Shown in pieces: positions 1-8,705 of a DNA stretch of 64,000 nucleotides (the stretch's first letter is position 1; every line of letters begins with the position of its first letter). The stretch lies in the NCBI GenBank assembly GCA_963786395.1, contig CAWAZD010000004.1:124001-188000 (forward strand), read 5' to 3'. The translations under genes and the position numbers were made by a program. Source of the stretch: Fen-1301 sp963786395. GTDB lineage: Bacteria; Bacteroidota; Ignavibacteria; Ignavibacteriales; Ignavibacteriaceae. The notes below the pieces were generated by a model. The model saw only the letters and a list, made by a program, of their open reading frames with translations, made no database searches and was not told where the DNA came from.

Positions 1-193
1 CCTTGCGCAAACCATTAACTGTTACATTATCTCCAATCTCAAGACCGGTTACGGTGTCAAATTTAACCAATACGTATTTTTCATTGGAAGTAATGCTGAA
101 GTTTTTAGCCCATCCTAATATCCATAAGAATATTACTATTGCAACTATAACAGTTACCCCGACTCTTATTTCAGTTTTCCTTTGATCCTTCAT
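1..193 (-). CDS. MCE/MlaD-family protein, N-terminal part (runs off left edge)
   Basis: The reading frame opens at ATG 193-191 and continues through base 1, so only about 64 residues are visible. It starts with a short basic N-terminus (MKDQRKTEIRVG), then one membrane helix (VTVIVAIVIFLWILGWAKN), then the beginning of an MCE domain (YVLVKFDTVTGLEIGDNVTVNGLRKG-like, with the typical 'GL..Gd.V..nG...G' pattern). MCE proteins anchor in the inner membrane and form the periplasmic substrate-binding ring of Mla-type lipid ABC transporters. It overlaps the end of the upstream gene by 23 nt, which suggests cotranscription. The assignment rests on the N-terminus only. Confidence 0.75.
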   Translation of the reverse strand, partial: MKDQRKTEIRVGVTVIVAIVIFLWILGWAKNFSITSNEKYVLVKFDTVTGLEIGDNVTVNGLRK

Positions 194-551
194 CTTCAAT
201 CTTCTTTAATACAAGTTTTATGTTATTTAATTCAGTTTTACTGATAATGCTATCCCTGCTGTATTTATCAAGCGAATCAGTCAGCGGGTCAAACATCTTA
301 TCAGTAAAATTATGCATACTGAACATCTTATCACTAAAGAATTCAGAAAGAACAGCCTTCAGTGAATCCTTTTCAGGTGATTCTTTTATGATACTAATTT
401 TTTTATCCGCCGCTTTGCTGGCAAATTTCGTGATGTAACTCTTCCCCGGTTTTAATATCAATGTATCAAATTTGGTTTGCACCAGATAAGCAATTACCCC
501 GACAACAATTGTCAGGATAAAAATACTTTTTATGAAGCAGCCTTTTTTCAT
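171..551 (-). CDS. Small membrane-anchored hypothetical protein
   Basis: A 126-residue protein with an N-terminal hydrophobic helix (residues about 8-25, IFILTIVVGVIAYLV) after a positive start (MKKGCFIK), so probably a single-pass protein facing the periplasm. The rest is charged and predicted helical with many Lys, Ser and Asp. No family recognised. Its start overlaps the end of the CorC-like gene by 4 nt (ATG within the preceding stop region), and its end overlaps the MCE gene start by 23 nt. It therefore sits between a CNNM transporter-like protein and a lipid-transport component in a tight operon. Function unknown; a role in the envelope is only suggested by position. Confidence 0.6.
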   Translation of the reverse strand: MKKGCFIKSIFILTIVVGVIAYLVQTKFDTLILKPGKSYITKFASKAADKKISIIKESPEKDSLKAVLSEFFSDKMFSMHNFTDKMFDPLTDSLDKYSRDSIISKTELNNIKLVLKKIEDEGSKEN

Positions 552-1829
552 TCTGTTTTTATTTTATCTATCTGAACTTTTTTAATTCTTTTATTCAGAA
601 CTTCATTAACAGTGAACCGGTAACTCCCATCGTTGAATGAGTATCCCTCTTTTGGTATCTGACCCGCATGATTCAACATCATGCCGGCAAGTGTTTCATA
701 GTTATCACTTTCCTTAAAAGATGTATTCAGTAATTCATTTAATTCAGCAATCGTTAATTTGCCAAGCACAATATATGAATTATCCCCCAATTTTGAGACA
801 GGATTTTCCTCTTTATCATATTCGTCCCTAATTTCTCCCAGTATCTCTTCTATTATATCTTCAAGAGTTATCACTCCTGCTGTGCCGCCATATTCATCTA
901 CCACAATTGCGAGATGCTTTTTCTTTTCCTGGAATTCAAGCATCAGGCTTGAGATTAGTTTTGATCCCGGAATAAACAACGCCCTGTGAGCCATCTTTGT
1001 TAATGAAAAAGTCTTCCGTTTTTCCTCACTTCTTATGAATGGCAGAATATCCTTTGCGTAAATGATACCAATTATTTCATCAAGGTCTTCGCGGTATAGA
1101 GGTATCCGGCTGTAGCCTGTTTTTGTGATAATTTCAAGTAGTTCATTGAATGTTGCATCCACAGATATAGCTGTCATATCAACACGGGGAGTCATAACTT
1201 CATGCACGGCTACTGATCTGAAGTTTACTATGCTATGAATTAATCCGTGTTCTTCTTCAATTATAGTTCCGCGTTCATGACCAAGTTTAGCTAGCTCCGC
1301 AATTTCCTCCGGTCTTATGGCTCCCTTTAATTTGTCCATTTTCAATCGGCTCACACCGGATTTTATTGTCTCTGTCAGTAACTCGGCTACAGGGAAAAGT
1401 AAAACATTAATCCAATATAACGGGAATGGCTACAATCTTAGAAAATTTATTAGGATATTTTGCTGCCCACATTTTAGGAAGCAGTTCTCCTGCGAAAAGT
1501 ATAAGGAGAGTGAGTAAAATAATCTCGATTGTTAAAGCGGCATTCTGTGAAAATCCTGTATTGTGCGCATAGTCCAATGCAAGTGTAACCGCAATAATAG
1601 ATGCTGCCACATTTACAAATGTATTCCCTATTAGAATAGAAACCAATAATCTCCCCGGAGAATCCAAAAGACGCTTCAGGTATCTTCTAATCAGTGGATT
1701 CTTTTCAAAAGTGCTCTGTAGTTTTTTTTTATCTAATGAAAAAAGTGCAACTTCAGACCCTGAGAAGAATGCTGAAAGAACCAACAGGAACAACAGAAAC
1801 CCGAATTTATACTGCCAATCTATATTCAA
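548..1829 (-). CDS. CorC/HlyC-family CNNM-CBS membrane protein, interrupted by a +1 frameshift
   Basis: Two frames together make one CorC/HlyC (DUF21-CBS-CBS-CorC_HlyC) protein of roughly 425 residues. The upstream piece (1829-1407) has the CNNM/DUF21 membrane domain (FSGSEVALFSL, PGRLLVSILIGNTFVN, LLTLLILFAGELLPKMWA). The downstream piece has the CBS pair (VMTPRVDMTAI, EYGGTAGVITLEDIIEEILGEI) and the C-terminal CorC_HlyC fold. The frame is lost at the CCC run read from 1424 to 1422. Dropping one C gives a continuous ...AIPLYWINVLLFPVAELL..., which fits the family, whereas the frame as written stops after IPVILD. The family acts in magnesium/divalent cation homeostasis or efflux. Either a sequence error or a real one-base insertion. 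Confidence 0.85.
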
Positions 1830-1866
1830 ATATTTTAATCAGTCTCCTGATGTTGCACATTACATT

Positions 1867-2310
1867 TTAGAAAGGAAGATCTTCATTTTCATCTACCTGG
1901 ATATCCGGCTCACTCATACTGCCGGAAGGAGCGTCTTCACGGATATTTCCACCGCCGCCGCTACCGCCGGGTGCATTTACTCCTGACTCGAGTGGTATTA
2001 TATTTTCAGCTATCACATCTACACTATATCTTTTTACGCCGTCTTTATCCGTGTAATCTCTTTTCTGTATTCTTCCTTCAATATAAAACTTCTTACCCTT
2101 TTTTAGGTTGTTCTTGAAGTAATCCGAAAGGCTCCAGGCAACTATGTTATGCCAGGTGGTCTCGTTTACCCAGTTACCATCTTTCCCCTTATAACCGTGT
2201 GTAGTTGCAAGTGTGAATGATGTTACCGACATGTTAGTTGTAGTAAACCTCGTCTCGGCATCCTTCCCAAGATTGCCGATCAACATGATTTTGTTTAATG
2301 AAAATGCCAT
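1867..2310 (-). CDS. ssb: Single-stranded DNA-binding protein SSB
   Basis: 147 residues. An OB fold occupies residues 1 to about 108 (MAFSLNKIMLIGNLGKDAE, WHNIVAW, KKGKKFYIEGRIQKRDY), followed by a Gly/Ser/acidic linker and the conserved acidic tip ending DLPF, which docks partner proteins such as PriA, RecQ and polymerase subunits. Binds single-stranded DNA as a tetramer during replication, repair and recombination. Length is slightly short of E. coli SSB (178) because the linker is short. It lies 18 nt downstream of the SPOR lipoprotein gene on the same strand and ahead of the CorC-like gene. Confidence 0.96.
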   Translation of the reverse strand: MAFSLNKIMLIGNLGKDAETRFTTTNMSVTSFTLATTHGYKGKDGNWVNETTWHNIVAWSLSDYFKNNLKKGKKFYIEGRIQKRDYTDKDGVKRYSVDVIAENIIPLESGVNAPGGSGGGGNIREDAPSGSMSEPDIQVDENEDLPF

Positions 2311-2328
2311 AATAACTCCCGCAAATAG

Positions 2329-2757
2329 TTATTTAATTGTTACTGTCCAGACGTCTTTATACTCCTGGAATTGTTTAATGTTATCTCTCTCCTTATCTGC
2401 TTCCATTTTTGTGGAATAAGGAGGGGTTATTTGTACTATAAAGAGATTCTTTTCGTTACTGAATTTAATTGTCATATCAAGGTTCAATTTCTTCTTAGCA
2501 GCTACTGTAAATGCATCAGCTTTTTCCTGTGTGCTGAATGCCCCCATTTGTACAGTATATTTGGTTTCCAGAACTACAGCATTTGTTAATCCATCAGTTG
2601 GAGTCATCACTTTTTTGACAGAATCAACAGGAACCTGGTCAAAAACATATGTACTATCCTTCTGGGTTTTTTCATCTTTCGTCACTTCTTTTGAAGAACA
2701 TGAAGAAAGTAATAAAATTACAACTAAGGGAAATATTAATCCGGCAAGTTTTTTCAT
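2329..2757 (-). CDS. SPOR-domain lipoprotein
   Basis: Start chosen at ATG 2757, because an upstream in-frame extension would put about 20 residues ahead of an excellent lipoprotein signal (MKKLAGLIFPLVVILLLSSC, lipobox LSSC). The mature protein has a Ser/Lys/Thr-rich linker and a C-terminal SPOR domain (about residues 68-142: YTVQMGAFSTQEKADAF...LFIVQITPPYSTKMEADKE). SPOR domains bind peptidoglycan strands stripped of stem peptides, typically at the septum. Probably an outer-membrane lipoprotein touching peptidoglycan. It is the first gene of the minus-strand run that continues into ssb. Confidence 0.85.
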   Translation of the reverse strand: MKKLAGLIFPLVVILLLSSCSSKEVTKDEKTQKDSTYVFDQVPVDSVKKVMTPTDGLTNAVVLETKYTVQMGAFSTQEKADAFTVAAKKKLNLDMTIKFSNEKNLFIVQITPPYSTKMEADKERDNIKQFQEYKDVWTVTIK

Positions 2758-2905
2758 TTTAGTATACTGTTTTGTTTTTATGAATATAAATATAAAATTA
2801 TTAACATTTAAATACACTTAAATTTTAACTTTAATGCAATTCCCGATATTTAGCCCAGTCCTTTAGAGGCCGGGGGTAAACGGAATTTGTCATCCAATTA
2901 ATATT

Positions 2906-2989
2906 TGACATCCCCGCGAAAGCGCGGATCCCATGATTCATACGATTACAAAGAATACTGAATGGATTCCCGCCTTCGCGGGAATGACA
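2906..2989. repeat. Paired inverted copies of a dispersed palindromic element (copy 1)
   Basis: Two facing half-elements, 2906-2932 and 2964-2989, separated by about 31 bp. The right half contains the core ggattcccgccttcgcggga, itself a hairpin (cccgc/gcggg type). The left half is an imperfect inverted copy. The same core occurs at 12972-12997 and 24563-24588, and in inverse orientation at 3880-3906. It sits between the divergent SPOR lipoprotein and TPR genes (gap 2758-3089, otherwise AT-rich with no gene). Resembles REP/BIME-type or small MITE-like elements; no transposase is nearby. Confidence 0.75.
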
Positions 2990-3089
2990 CACAATTAAGC
3001 AACCCATTCCGTACTTTTACCTTTTAACTTTTTCCTTTTAACTTATTTTGGTTTATTTTGCCATATAATTTATCACAATTGGAAATATA

Positions 3090-3863
3090 ATGAAATTAAG
3101 ACACCTTTCCTTATTGCTATTCGTTCTTTTCTCTTCTGTACTTTTAGCCCAAAAAGCAGACGATCTTGTTAAAGAAGGAGATAAATTAAAAGATTCTTTT
3201 AACAACCAGGGAGCGCTTGACGATTATCTTAAAGCCGATAAACTTGCACCTAATAACTGGGAAATCTTGTGGAGAATCAGTCGTTCCTATGTTGATATAG
3301 GTGCACATATGCCTGAAGCAACTAGTGATCAAAAAGATAAGCAGCTTGCAGTCTATCAAAAAGGTTTATCCTTTGCTGATCAGGCAGTAAAATGTGGGAG
3401 TAATCAATCAATCACTTATGTCAGAAGAGCCGTTGCCAATGGAAGAATTGCATTATTTAAAGGAGTATTCTCTGTCGGAGGTGTTGTTAATTCTGTAAAG
3501 AGTGACTGCGAAAAAGCAATTCAACTAAACAACGGTGGAAATTATACTCAGGCTCTTGCCCATTATATCCTTGCAAGAACTCACGCCAAAATCAGTGAGA
3601 AATGGGCTCCTGCAAGAGCTGTAATTGGTTTGGGCTGGGCAGATAATGAAATTGCTCTAACAGAATATAAAAAGGCAGTTTCAATATTCCCGAATTACAG
3701 GATGTTTTACCTTGACTATGCAAGGTCACTTGTAAGAGAAGATAAATATTCTGAGGCAAAAGATGCGTTAAATAAATGTATCAGCAGTTCAGTTCAGGAT
3801 GAAGATGACACCGCCCGTCTCACTGAAGCCAGGCAGATTCTAAACGAGATTAGAAATAAATAA
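3090..3863 (+). CDS. Secreted TPR-repeat protein (RMDN-like architecture)
   Basis: 257 residues with a signal peptide (MKLRHLSLLLFVLFSSVLLAQ, cleavage near residue 20-21) followed by TPR-like helical repeats (residues about 27-60, 105-150, 185-250). It shares layout and motifs with the protein at 21867-22637: an early 'ALdDYLKADKLAPNNWEILWRISRSYVDIG' repeat, a central 'ANGRIALFKG' segment and a late 'EYKKAVSIFPNYR..LDYARSLV' repeat. The central 'GrIALFKG' block recalls the regulator-of-microtubule-dynamics (RMDN/FAM82) TPR family. Likely periplasmic. Ends at a strong terminator. Function unknown. Confidence 0.75.
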   Translation: MKLRHLSLLLFVLFSSVLLAQKADDLVKEGDKLKDSFNNQGALDDYLKADKLAPNNWEILWRISRSYVDIGAHMPEATSDQKDKQLAVYQKGLSFADQAVKCGSNQSITYVRRAVANGRIALFKGVFSVGGVVNSVKSDCEKAIQLNNGGNYTQALAHYILARTHAKISEKWAPARAVIGLGWADNEIALTEYKKAVSIFPNYRMFYLDYARSLVREDKYSEAKDALNKCISSSVQDEDDTARLTEARQILNEIRNK

Positions 3864-3879
3864 TAACCATAAACAAATA

Positions 3880-3906
3880 TGTCATTCCCGCGAAAGCGGG
3901 AATCCC
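3880..3906. repeat. Dispersed palindromic element (copy 2, single unit, inverted)
   Basis: A single unit, tgtcattcccgcgaaagcgg followed by gaatccc, which is the reverse complement of the core at 2964-2989 with a small change (gaaag for gaagg). It lies just after the stop of the TPR gene and ahead of the terminator hairpin. Confidence 0.75.
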
Positions 3907-3931
3907 CTGATCCTAATTCAATCTTTAATAC

Positions 3932-3964
3932 AAAAAAAACCCCGCCTGTGCGGGGTTTTTTTTT
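3932..3964. terminator. Bidirectional intrinsic terminator
   Basis: A-tract, stem ccccgc / gcgggg with a ctgt loop, then a T-tract of nine. Works in both directions and lies between the convergent TPR gene (ends 3863, plus) and SGNH hydrolase gene (ends 3981, minus). Confidence 0.92.
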
Positions 3965-3980
3965 AATAATGAAGCAGCTC

Positions 3981-5420
3981 TTATAAACCAGCATTTCTCC
4001 AATCGTAAACATCAAATATAAAGTTTTTTGAGAAAATTCTCTTTCCAAATTGAAGTGAACCAGGAATAGTAGCAAGATTTATTTGAGGCAGATTTGCACC
4101 GAACTTTGCATTGATGACCTTTATAAATTCATCTGCAATGAGGCCCTGACCCTGACTTGAAGGATGGACGCCATCAAGACTGAACAATCCACCGGTAATA
4201 AAGAAAGCTGAGAATTCAACTCCTGTATAGGTAAGACCGCCATGAAGTATGCTCTGCATGAATATATTGTTGAAAATAGCATGAATGTCAACAAGTCCGA
4301 AACCTTTTGCAGTAGCAACATTTTGAATTTCTGTATTGAAAGCAGCAGTAGCTGTAGCAGCAGTAACTATTTCATCTGCATCAAGAATCAAAGCATCAGG
4401 CCATGGATTTCTTGGATCAAACCCAAAAGGTTTGGTAGTATCAATTCCAAGAGGCAAAGCCGGATAATGATTATCCTTATACCATTTACCTGTTGGAGTT
4501 CCTAATAACCCGGCATAATTTTGACCAGTTAATGTAACCAACACTTTTAAAGTAGCCAAATCACTTTGGGTTGCAAATGAAGTAGGATCAGGAAGAGTGA
4601 CACCATGTTTCTGATAACAGAATCCCGGAGATCCAGCCGCTGTTAATGAAGCCCATGGAATTTCCTGTGACATTAATGGACCAACTGTTGTAAAGAAAGG
4701 AATTGTTGTAACTTCAGGAATATTGGCAACTACAACTTTAGCTCCTAATGAAGCTAAACTATCTCCAAGTGCTCCATAATAGTTATTGAAAAAAGCTGAA
4801 GTTGTGGGTGAAGTAGGTTTAAATCCACCACTGGTAGCAAATCCTAACACATCGTTGTTACCAATCCAACAAGTAACAAATGTTGGCTGTAAAAGTTTTG
4901 CCTGATGGAACTGGCTGCCCTGTCCTCTCAGTATTATGTCAAAAAATGGATTTGAACCGCCGCCTCCAAGAGCCTGCAGGCATGTTGTACCACTGGTAGC
5001 ATTAACAATATCAAATACAGTAGCACCTGGAATACCAAGATTGTTATATGGTTTAGCATAAGTACTATTTATTGGTAAACCTGAACTTGGCTGTTGAATT
5101 AAAACCAAATTTGGAGTAAGTGAGCGAATCTGATACTGTCCGCCTATTCCGGGATTTGAAATTAAAGGAATTGCATAAGTAGTATTTACTAATTTTGCAA
5201 TCTGATTTCCATATGACCAAACCTGAGCATCCTGGTATAAAGCTGATGATTGATATCCTGCTGTAATACTGTTACCAATTGTAACGAAACTTGTAAAATC
5301 AGCAGAACCGCTAATTGGGCTTTGTGGAGTTGGTGCGGTCAGGTTCGACCTGTCCTGGCAGCCGGTTATTATAACCGCAATAAATGCCAGTATAAAAATT
5401 GTGCTTAAAATCTTTTTCAT
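3981..5420 (-). CDS. SGNH/GDSL-family lipoprotein hydrolase
   Basis: 479 residues with a lipoprotein signal (MKKILSTIFILAFIAVIITGC). SGNH blocks are visible: block I FVTIGNSITAG (Ser nucleophile near residue 52, with Asn in place of the usual Asp of GDS), block II NNLGIPGAT, block III WIGNNDVLG and block V LDGVHPSSQGQG carrying the Asp-His pair. Such enzymes hydrolyse esters or acyl groups. Substrate unknown. The protein is large and rich in Ser/Thr/Gly loops, as is common in surface lipoproteins of this group. It follows the FadL-like gene by only 19 nt, so a shared transcript and a lipid-related role are plausible. Confidence 0.85.
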   Translation of the reverse strand: MKKILSTIFILAFIAVIITGCQDRSNLTAPTPQSPISGSADFTSFVTIGNSITAGYQSSALYQDAQVWSYGNQIAKLVNTTYAIPLISNPGIGGQYQIRSLTPNLVLIQQPSSGLPINSTYAKPYNNLGIPGATVFDIVNATSGTTCLQALGGGGSNPFFDIILRGQGSQFHQAKLLQPTFVTCWIGNNDVLGFATSGGFKPTSPTTSAFFNNYYGALGDSLASLGAKVVVANIPEVTTIPFFTTVGPLMSQEIPWASLTAAGSPGFCYQKHGVTLPDPTSFATQSDLATLKVLVTLTGQNYAGLLGTPTGKWYKDNHYPALPLGIDTTKPFGFDPRNPWPDALILDADEIVTAATATAAFNTEIQNVATAKGFGLVDIHAIFNNIFMQSILHGGLTYTGVEFSAFFITGGLFSLDGVHPSSQGQGLIADEFIKVINAKFGANLPQINLATIPGSLQFGKRIFSKNFIFDVYDWRNAGL

Positions 5421-5439
5421 ATTTATTATCCTTTTCTAA

Positions 5440-6660
5440 TTATAAGCTATATGATAAACTGATCGAACCAATGTTCGCAAATGAATTGTATGTGCCATTG
5501 AACGGAGGATTACCTTCAGCAGAATTTGTTACAGTTAATTCACTGGATCTTATAAATAAATAAGATGCTGCAACAGTGAAATGAGGTGTAACCAGATAAT
5601 TAACACCAATACTTGGGCAAATCCTGTTAGCATCCGGCAAAGAAGGATTTACATATTGAGGTTTTACAGGATTATTATCAAAGTAAATTCCGGCATCGAT
5701 TGCCAATTCACTGGTTAATTTATATTCAGCCCCGAATCTGATAATATAGGAATTATCATATAATCTTGGACTTGCAACTCTTGGAACATTAGCAAAATTT
5801 ACAGCAAGAGTATCATAACTTGACCATCCAACATATTGAAAGTCAAGAGATAATTTTAATTCCGGCATCACATCATAAGCCGCACCGAATGTAAGATTAA
5901 ATGGAGTAGTAAGATCAGCAGAAATTGCACCAGCAGGTAAATTTGCAGCTAACTGAGATGCTCCAACTGTAGTAGCAGTACCCGTGAAATTATATTTTAT
6001 CTGGCTATGGAAAGATGCGCCAAAAGATAACTTAGGAATTGGTTTGTAAAGAACACCAAAACTATATCCAAAAGCAGAATTGTCTTTTCCATCAAGTGTT
6101 ATAAACGCATCACCCGGGAAAGGAGTCTGCGGGTTTTTTTCAGTAATAGTAACGGTGCCAAAACTAAAAACAAGACCTGCACTAACAGAAAGATTATCCA
6201 TTAGTTTGTAAGCGCCTTCGCCTGTAATAGTATAGCATCTAACGTCAGTCTTAAGAGCTAAATATCTTCCCGGCCAGTCTGTAGGCCATTCCGTGCCAAG
6301 ACCAAACGGAACATTAAATGATAAACCAGCAGCCCAATCTTTTGCGCCATATGTAACATAAGCGTTAGGGATAATAAATGTTTGAGCTTTGGTTTTATAA
6401 GAAGTGACGTCAGGTAATATGCCTCTGAATTCAGAACTAGGGGCAATAAAAGATGTTCCTGCCATAATATTCCAGCCATAAAGCTGGGTTAATCCTGCAC
6501 CGTTGAAATACATTGCAGAAGGATCATCTGCCACTGCAGTAAATGCTCCTCCCATTCCCATAGCGCGGGCGCCATGTTCATTTAATTGAAAACCGCCTGC
6601 ATGTATTGTTCCAATATATAATGCAGACAGCACAAGCAGTTTGCTTATTTTTAGCTTCAA
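5440..6660 (-). CDS. OmpP1/FadL-family outer-membrane transport protein
   Basis: 406 residues. A signal peptide (cleavage near AGG, residue 21-23) precedes the FadL N-terminal hatch signature GGFQLNEHGARAMGMGGAFTAV and ADDPSAMYFNGAGLTQL, then amphipathic beta strands to a C-terminal aromatic-rich strand (SISLSYSL). FadL proteins form 14-stranded barrels that import long-chain fatty acids and other hydrophobic molecules. Length is close to E. coli FadL (446). It is placed between the biotin carboxylase genes and the SGNH hydrolase on the same strand, which would suit lipid uptake and use. Confidence 0.92.
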   Translation of the reverse strand: MKLKISKLLVLSALYIGTIHAGGFQLNEHGARAMGMGGAFTAVADDPSAMYFNGAGLTQLYGWNIMAGTSFIAPSSEFRGILPDVTSYKTKAQTFIIPNAYVTYGAKDWAAGLSFNVPFGLGTEWPTDWPGRYLALKTDVRCYTITGEGAYKLMDNLSVSAGLVFSFGTVTITEKNPQTPFPGDAFITLDGKDNSAFGYSFGVLYKPIPKLSFGASFHSQIKYNFTGTATTVGASQLAANLPAGAISADLTTPFNLTFGAAYDVMPELKLSLDFQYVGWSSYDTLAVNFANVPRVASPRLYDNSYIIRFGAEYKLTSELAIDAGIYFDNNPVKPQYVNPSLPDANRICPSIGVNYLVTPHFTVAASYLFIRSSELTVTNSAEGNPPFNGTYNSFANIGSISLSYSL

Positions 6661-6716
6661 GTGACCTCCGATTTTTGTTTAAGTGATCTGTTATTTAATT
6701 AGATAAAATTAAACGG

Positions 6717-7217
6717 CTACTCAATTGAGAAAAGTATAAATCCTTTCTCTACAGCCATACCTTCTTTAACATTGATTTCTTTTATATTTCCCGAGACCTG
6801 GGCCCTTAGATCATTTTCCATTTTCATCGCTTCAAGTATTATAACCGATTCTCCTTGTATAACTTCATCTCCAATCGCTTTCTTAATTTTTAGAATCATA
6901 CCCGGCATAGGTGCTGCAACATTTATTTTATGGGAAACTGTTCCCTTCTGTTCTAATAGTTTTGCTGCTCTTTCCTGCAAATTGGTACGTATCAAAGTTT
7001 CAATTGATTTTCCATCGATAGATATCTGGTATCTTTCCTGGTCCAATTGCAGGGCAGAGATTTCATAAATTTTATTGTCTAATTTTAACAGGTAAGTATG
7101 ACCGCTAAGACGATATAACTCCTGGTGATATTCCCTGTTATTAACATATATTAATGAATCACCGGAAAGCCTGATGCTTTTCTTTTTAGAGTTTATTGTT
7201 ACAACAAAATCACTCAT
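6717..7217 (-). CDS. Biotin carboxyl carrier protein subunit (biotin/lipoyl attachment)
   Basis: 166 residues. The C-terminal 75 residues are a biotinyl domain with the biotinylation site EAMKME (Lys near residue 133) and flanking APMPGMILKIKKAIGDEV and GNIKEINVKEGMAVEKGFILFSIE. The N-terminal part looks like the beta-rich 'BT' connector seen in acyl-CoA carboxylase alpha chains. Overlaps the biotin carboxylase gene by 8 nt, so the two are one functional alpha unit split into two genes. No carboxyltransferase gene is present in the window, so the acyl-CoA substrate cannot be assigned. Confidence 0.92.
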   Translation of the reverse strand: MSDFVVTINSKKKSIRLSGDSLIYVNNREYHQELYRLSGHTYLLKLDNKIYEISALQLDQERYQISIDGKSIETLIRTNLQERAAKLLEQKGTVSHKINVAAPMPGMILKIKKAIGDEVIQGESVIILEAMKMENDLRAQVSGNIKEINVKEGMAVEKGFILFSIE

Positions 7218-8697
7218 ACAGAAGTTCGGTCCATTTGTTATTATCTGGTATAGAATTCTTTATCTCTGCTGACGTACTTCGCGTCTTCAGTAAAGCTGAG
7301 AGAATCGCAGCAGCGTTCTCAATCTCCTCTGAAGATGCAGTCTTACTCTGAAGTCCGTCTGCAAATTCTGTTTCTACAAAGTTAATATCAAATTCACCTT
7401 TCTTAAAGAAGTAATTTTCGCATACAGCTTTAAGTAATGATATATTTGTCGTAACCCCTGCAATCTGAAATTCTGCCAGTGCCCTCTTCATTCTTTCAAT
7501 GGCTTCATCTCTTGTTTTTCCCCATGACACTAATTTAGCAATTAGTGGATCATAATACAAAGAAATTATTGAACCTCTTGTAAATCCCGCATCTACCCTG
7601 ATCCCGGGACCCGAGGGTGATTGAAATTCAATTAGCTTTCCTGTAGATGGCATAAAGTTATTTTCAGGATCTTCTGCATATATTCTTGCTTCAATGGCAT
7701 GACCATATATCTTCAAATCCTCCTGAGTGAAAGAAAGTTTATTCCCTGCGGCAACATTTATCTGTTCCTTTACCAGGTCCAATCCTGTTATCATTTCTGT
7801 TACAGGATGTTCAACCTGGAGTCTTGTATTCATTTCAAGGAAATAGAAATCAGAAAACTTGTCCATCAGGAATTCAATAGTACCGGCATTATAATATCCG
7901 CATGCTTTAGCCGCGTTAATAGCTGCAGTAGTAATTCTTTTTCTTGTCTTTTCTTTTACAAATGAAGATGGTGCTTCTTCAATTATTTTTTGATGTCTTC
8001 TTTGAATTGAACATTCCCTCTCAAAAATATGAACATAATTCCCATGCTTGTCTCCGAAGATCTGAACCTCTATATGTTTAGGGTTTTCAATATATTTTTC
8101 AATATATACGGCGTCATCTGCAAATGATTTAAGTGCTTCCCTCTTTGTTGCTTCAAGAGCTGAAACAAATTCTTCTTTAGATTCAACTTTTCTCATCCCT
8201 TTTCCGCCGCCTCCGGCAGAAGCCTTAAGAAGTATCGGGTATCCTATTTTATCAGCGAAATCCATTCCTTCCAATACATTATCAATTGGGGAAGTAGTCC
8301 CCGGAACAATAGGGACATTATTTTTCTGCATAAGCTGCCGGGCAGCAGTTTTACTTCCCATTAAATGTACAGATTTTGAAGAAGGTCCAATGAATGTGAT
8401 ACCTGCAGCTTCGACTTCTTTAATAAAGGATTCATTCTCAGAAAAGAAACCATATCCGGGATGAATAGCGTCGGCTTTAATATTTAGTGCGAGAGAGATT
8501 ATTTTTTCTTTATTAAGGTAAGACTCTGAGGCAGGTGAACCTCCTATAAAATATGCTTCATCTGCAAACTTAGCGTGAGGAGATGTTTTATCCGCTTCAG
8601 AATATATCGCAGCGGATTTTATTCCCATCTCTTTACAAGCTCTGATTATCCGTAAGGCAATTTCCCCACGGTTTGCAATTAGAATTTTCCTGAACAC
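7210..8697 (-). CDS. Biotin carboxylase subunit of an acyl-CoA (or pyruvate) carboxylase
   Basis: 495 residues with the full biotin carboxylase layout: N-terminal preATP-grasp (MFRKILIANRGEIALRIIRACKEMGI), ATP-grasp with the Gly-rich loop ASAGGGGKGMR, EIQIF-like strand (HIEVQIFGD), RRHQK, and EMNTRLQVEHPVTE, then the C-terminal domain (HAIEARIYAEDP). About 45 residues longer than E. coli AccC, as in catabolic alpha chains (propionyl- or methylcrotonyl-CoA type). Carboxylates biotin with bicarbonate and ATP. Its last codons overlap the carrier gene. It follows mutS2 by 8 nt. Confidence 0.93.
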   Translation of the reverse strand: MFRKILIANRGEIALRIIRACKEMGIKSAAIYSEADKTSPHAKFADEAYFIGGSPASESYLNKEKIISLALNIKADAIHPGYGFFSENESFIKEVEAAGITFIGPSSKSVHLMGSKTAARQLMQKNNVPIVPGTTSPIDNVLEGMDFADKIGYPILLKASAGGGGKGMRKVESKEEFVSALEATKREALKSFADDAVYIEKYIENPKHIEVQIFGDKHGNYVHIFERECSIQRRHQKIIEEAPSSFVKEKTRKRITTAAINAAKACGYYNAGTIEFLMDKFSDFYFLEMNTRLQVEHPVTEMITGLDLVKEQINVAAGNKLSFTQEDLKIYGHAIEARIYAEDPENNFMPSTGKLIEFQSPSGPGIRVDAGFTRGSIISLYYDPLIAKLVSWGKTRDEAIERMKRALAEFQIAGVTTNISLLKAVCENYFFKKGEFDINFVETEFADGLQSKTASSEEIENAAAILSALLKTRSTSAEIKNSIPDNNKWTELLYE

Positions 8698-8705
8698 CAG
8701 AATCC

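Noticed and set aside
3794..4075. 93-residue minus-strand reading frame
   Set aside because: It crosses the bidirectional terminator and a repeat copy and overlaps both flanking genes out of frame.
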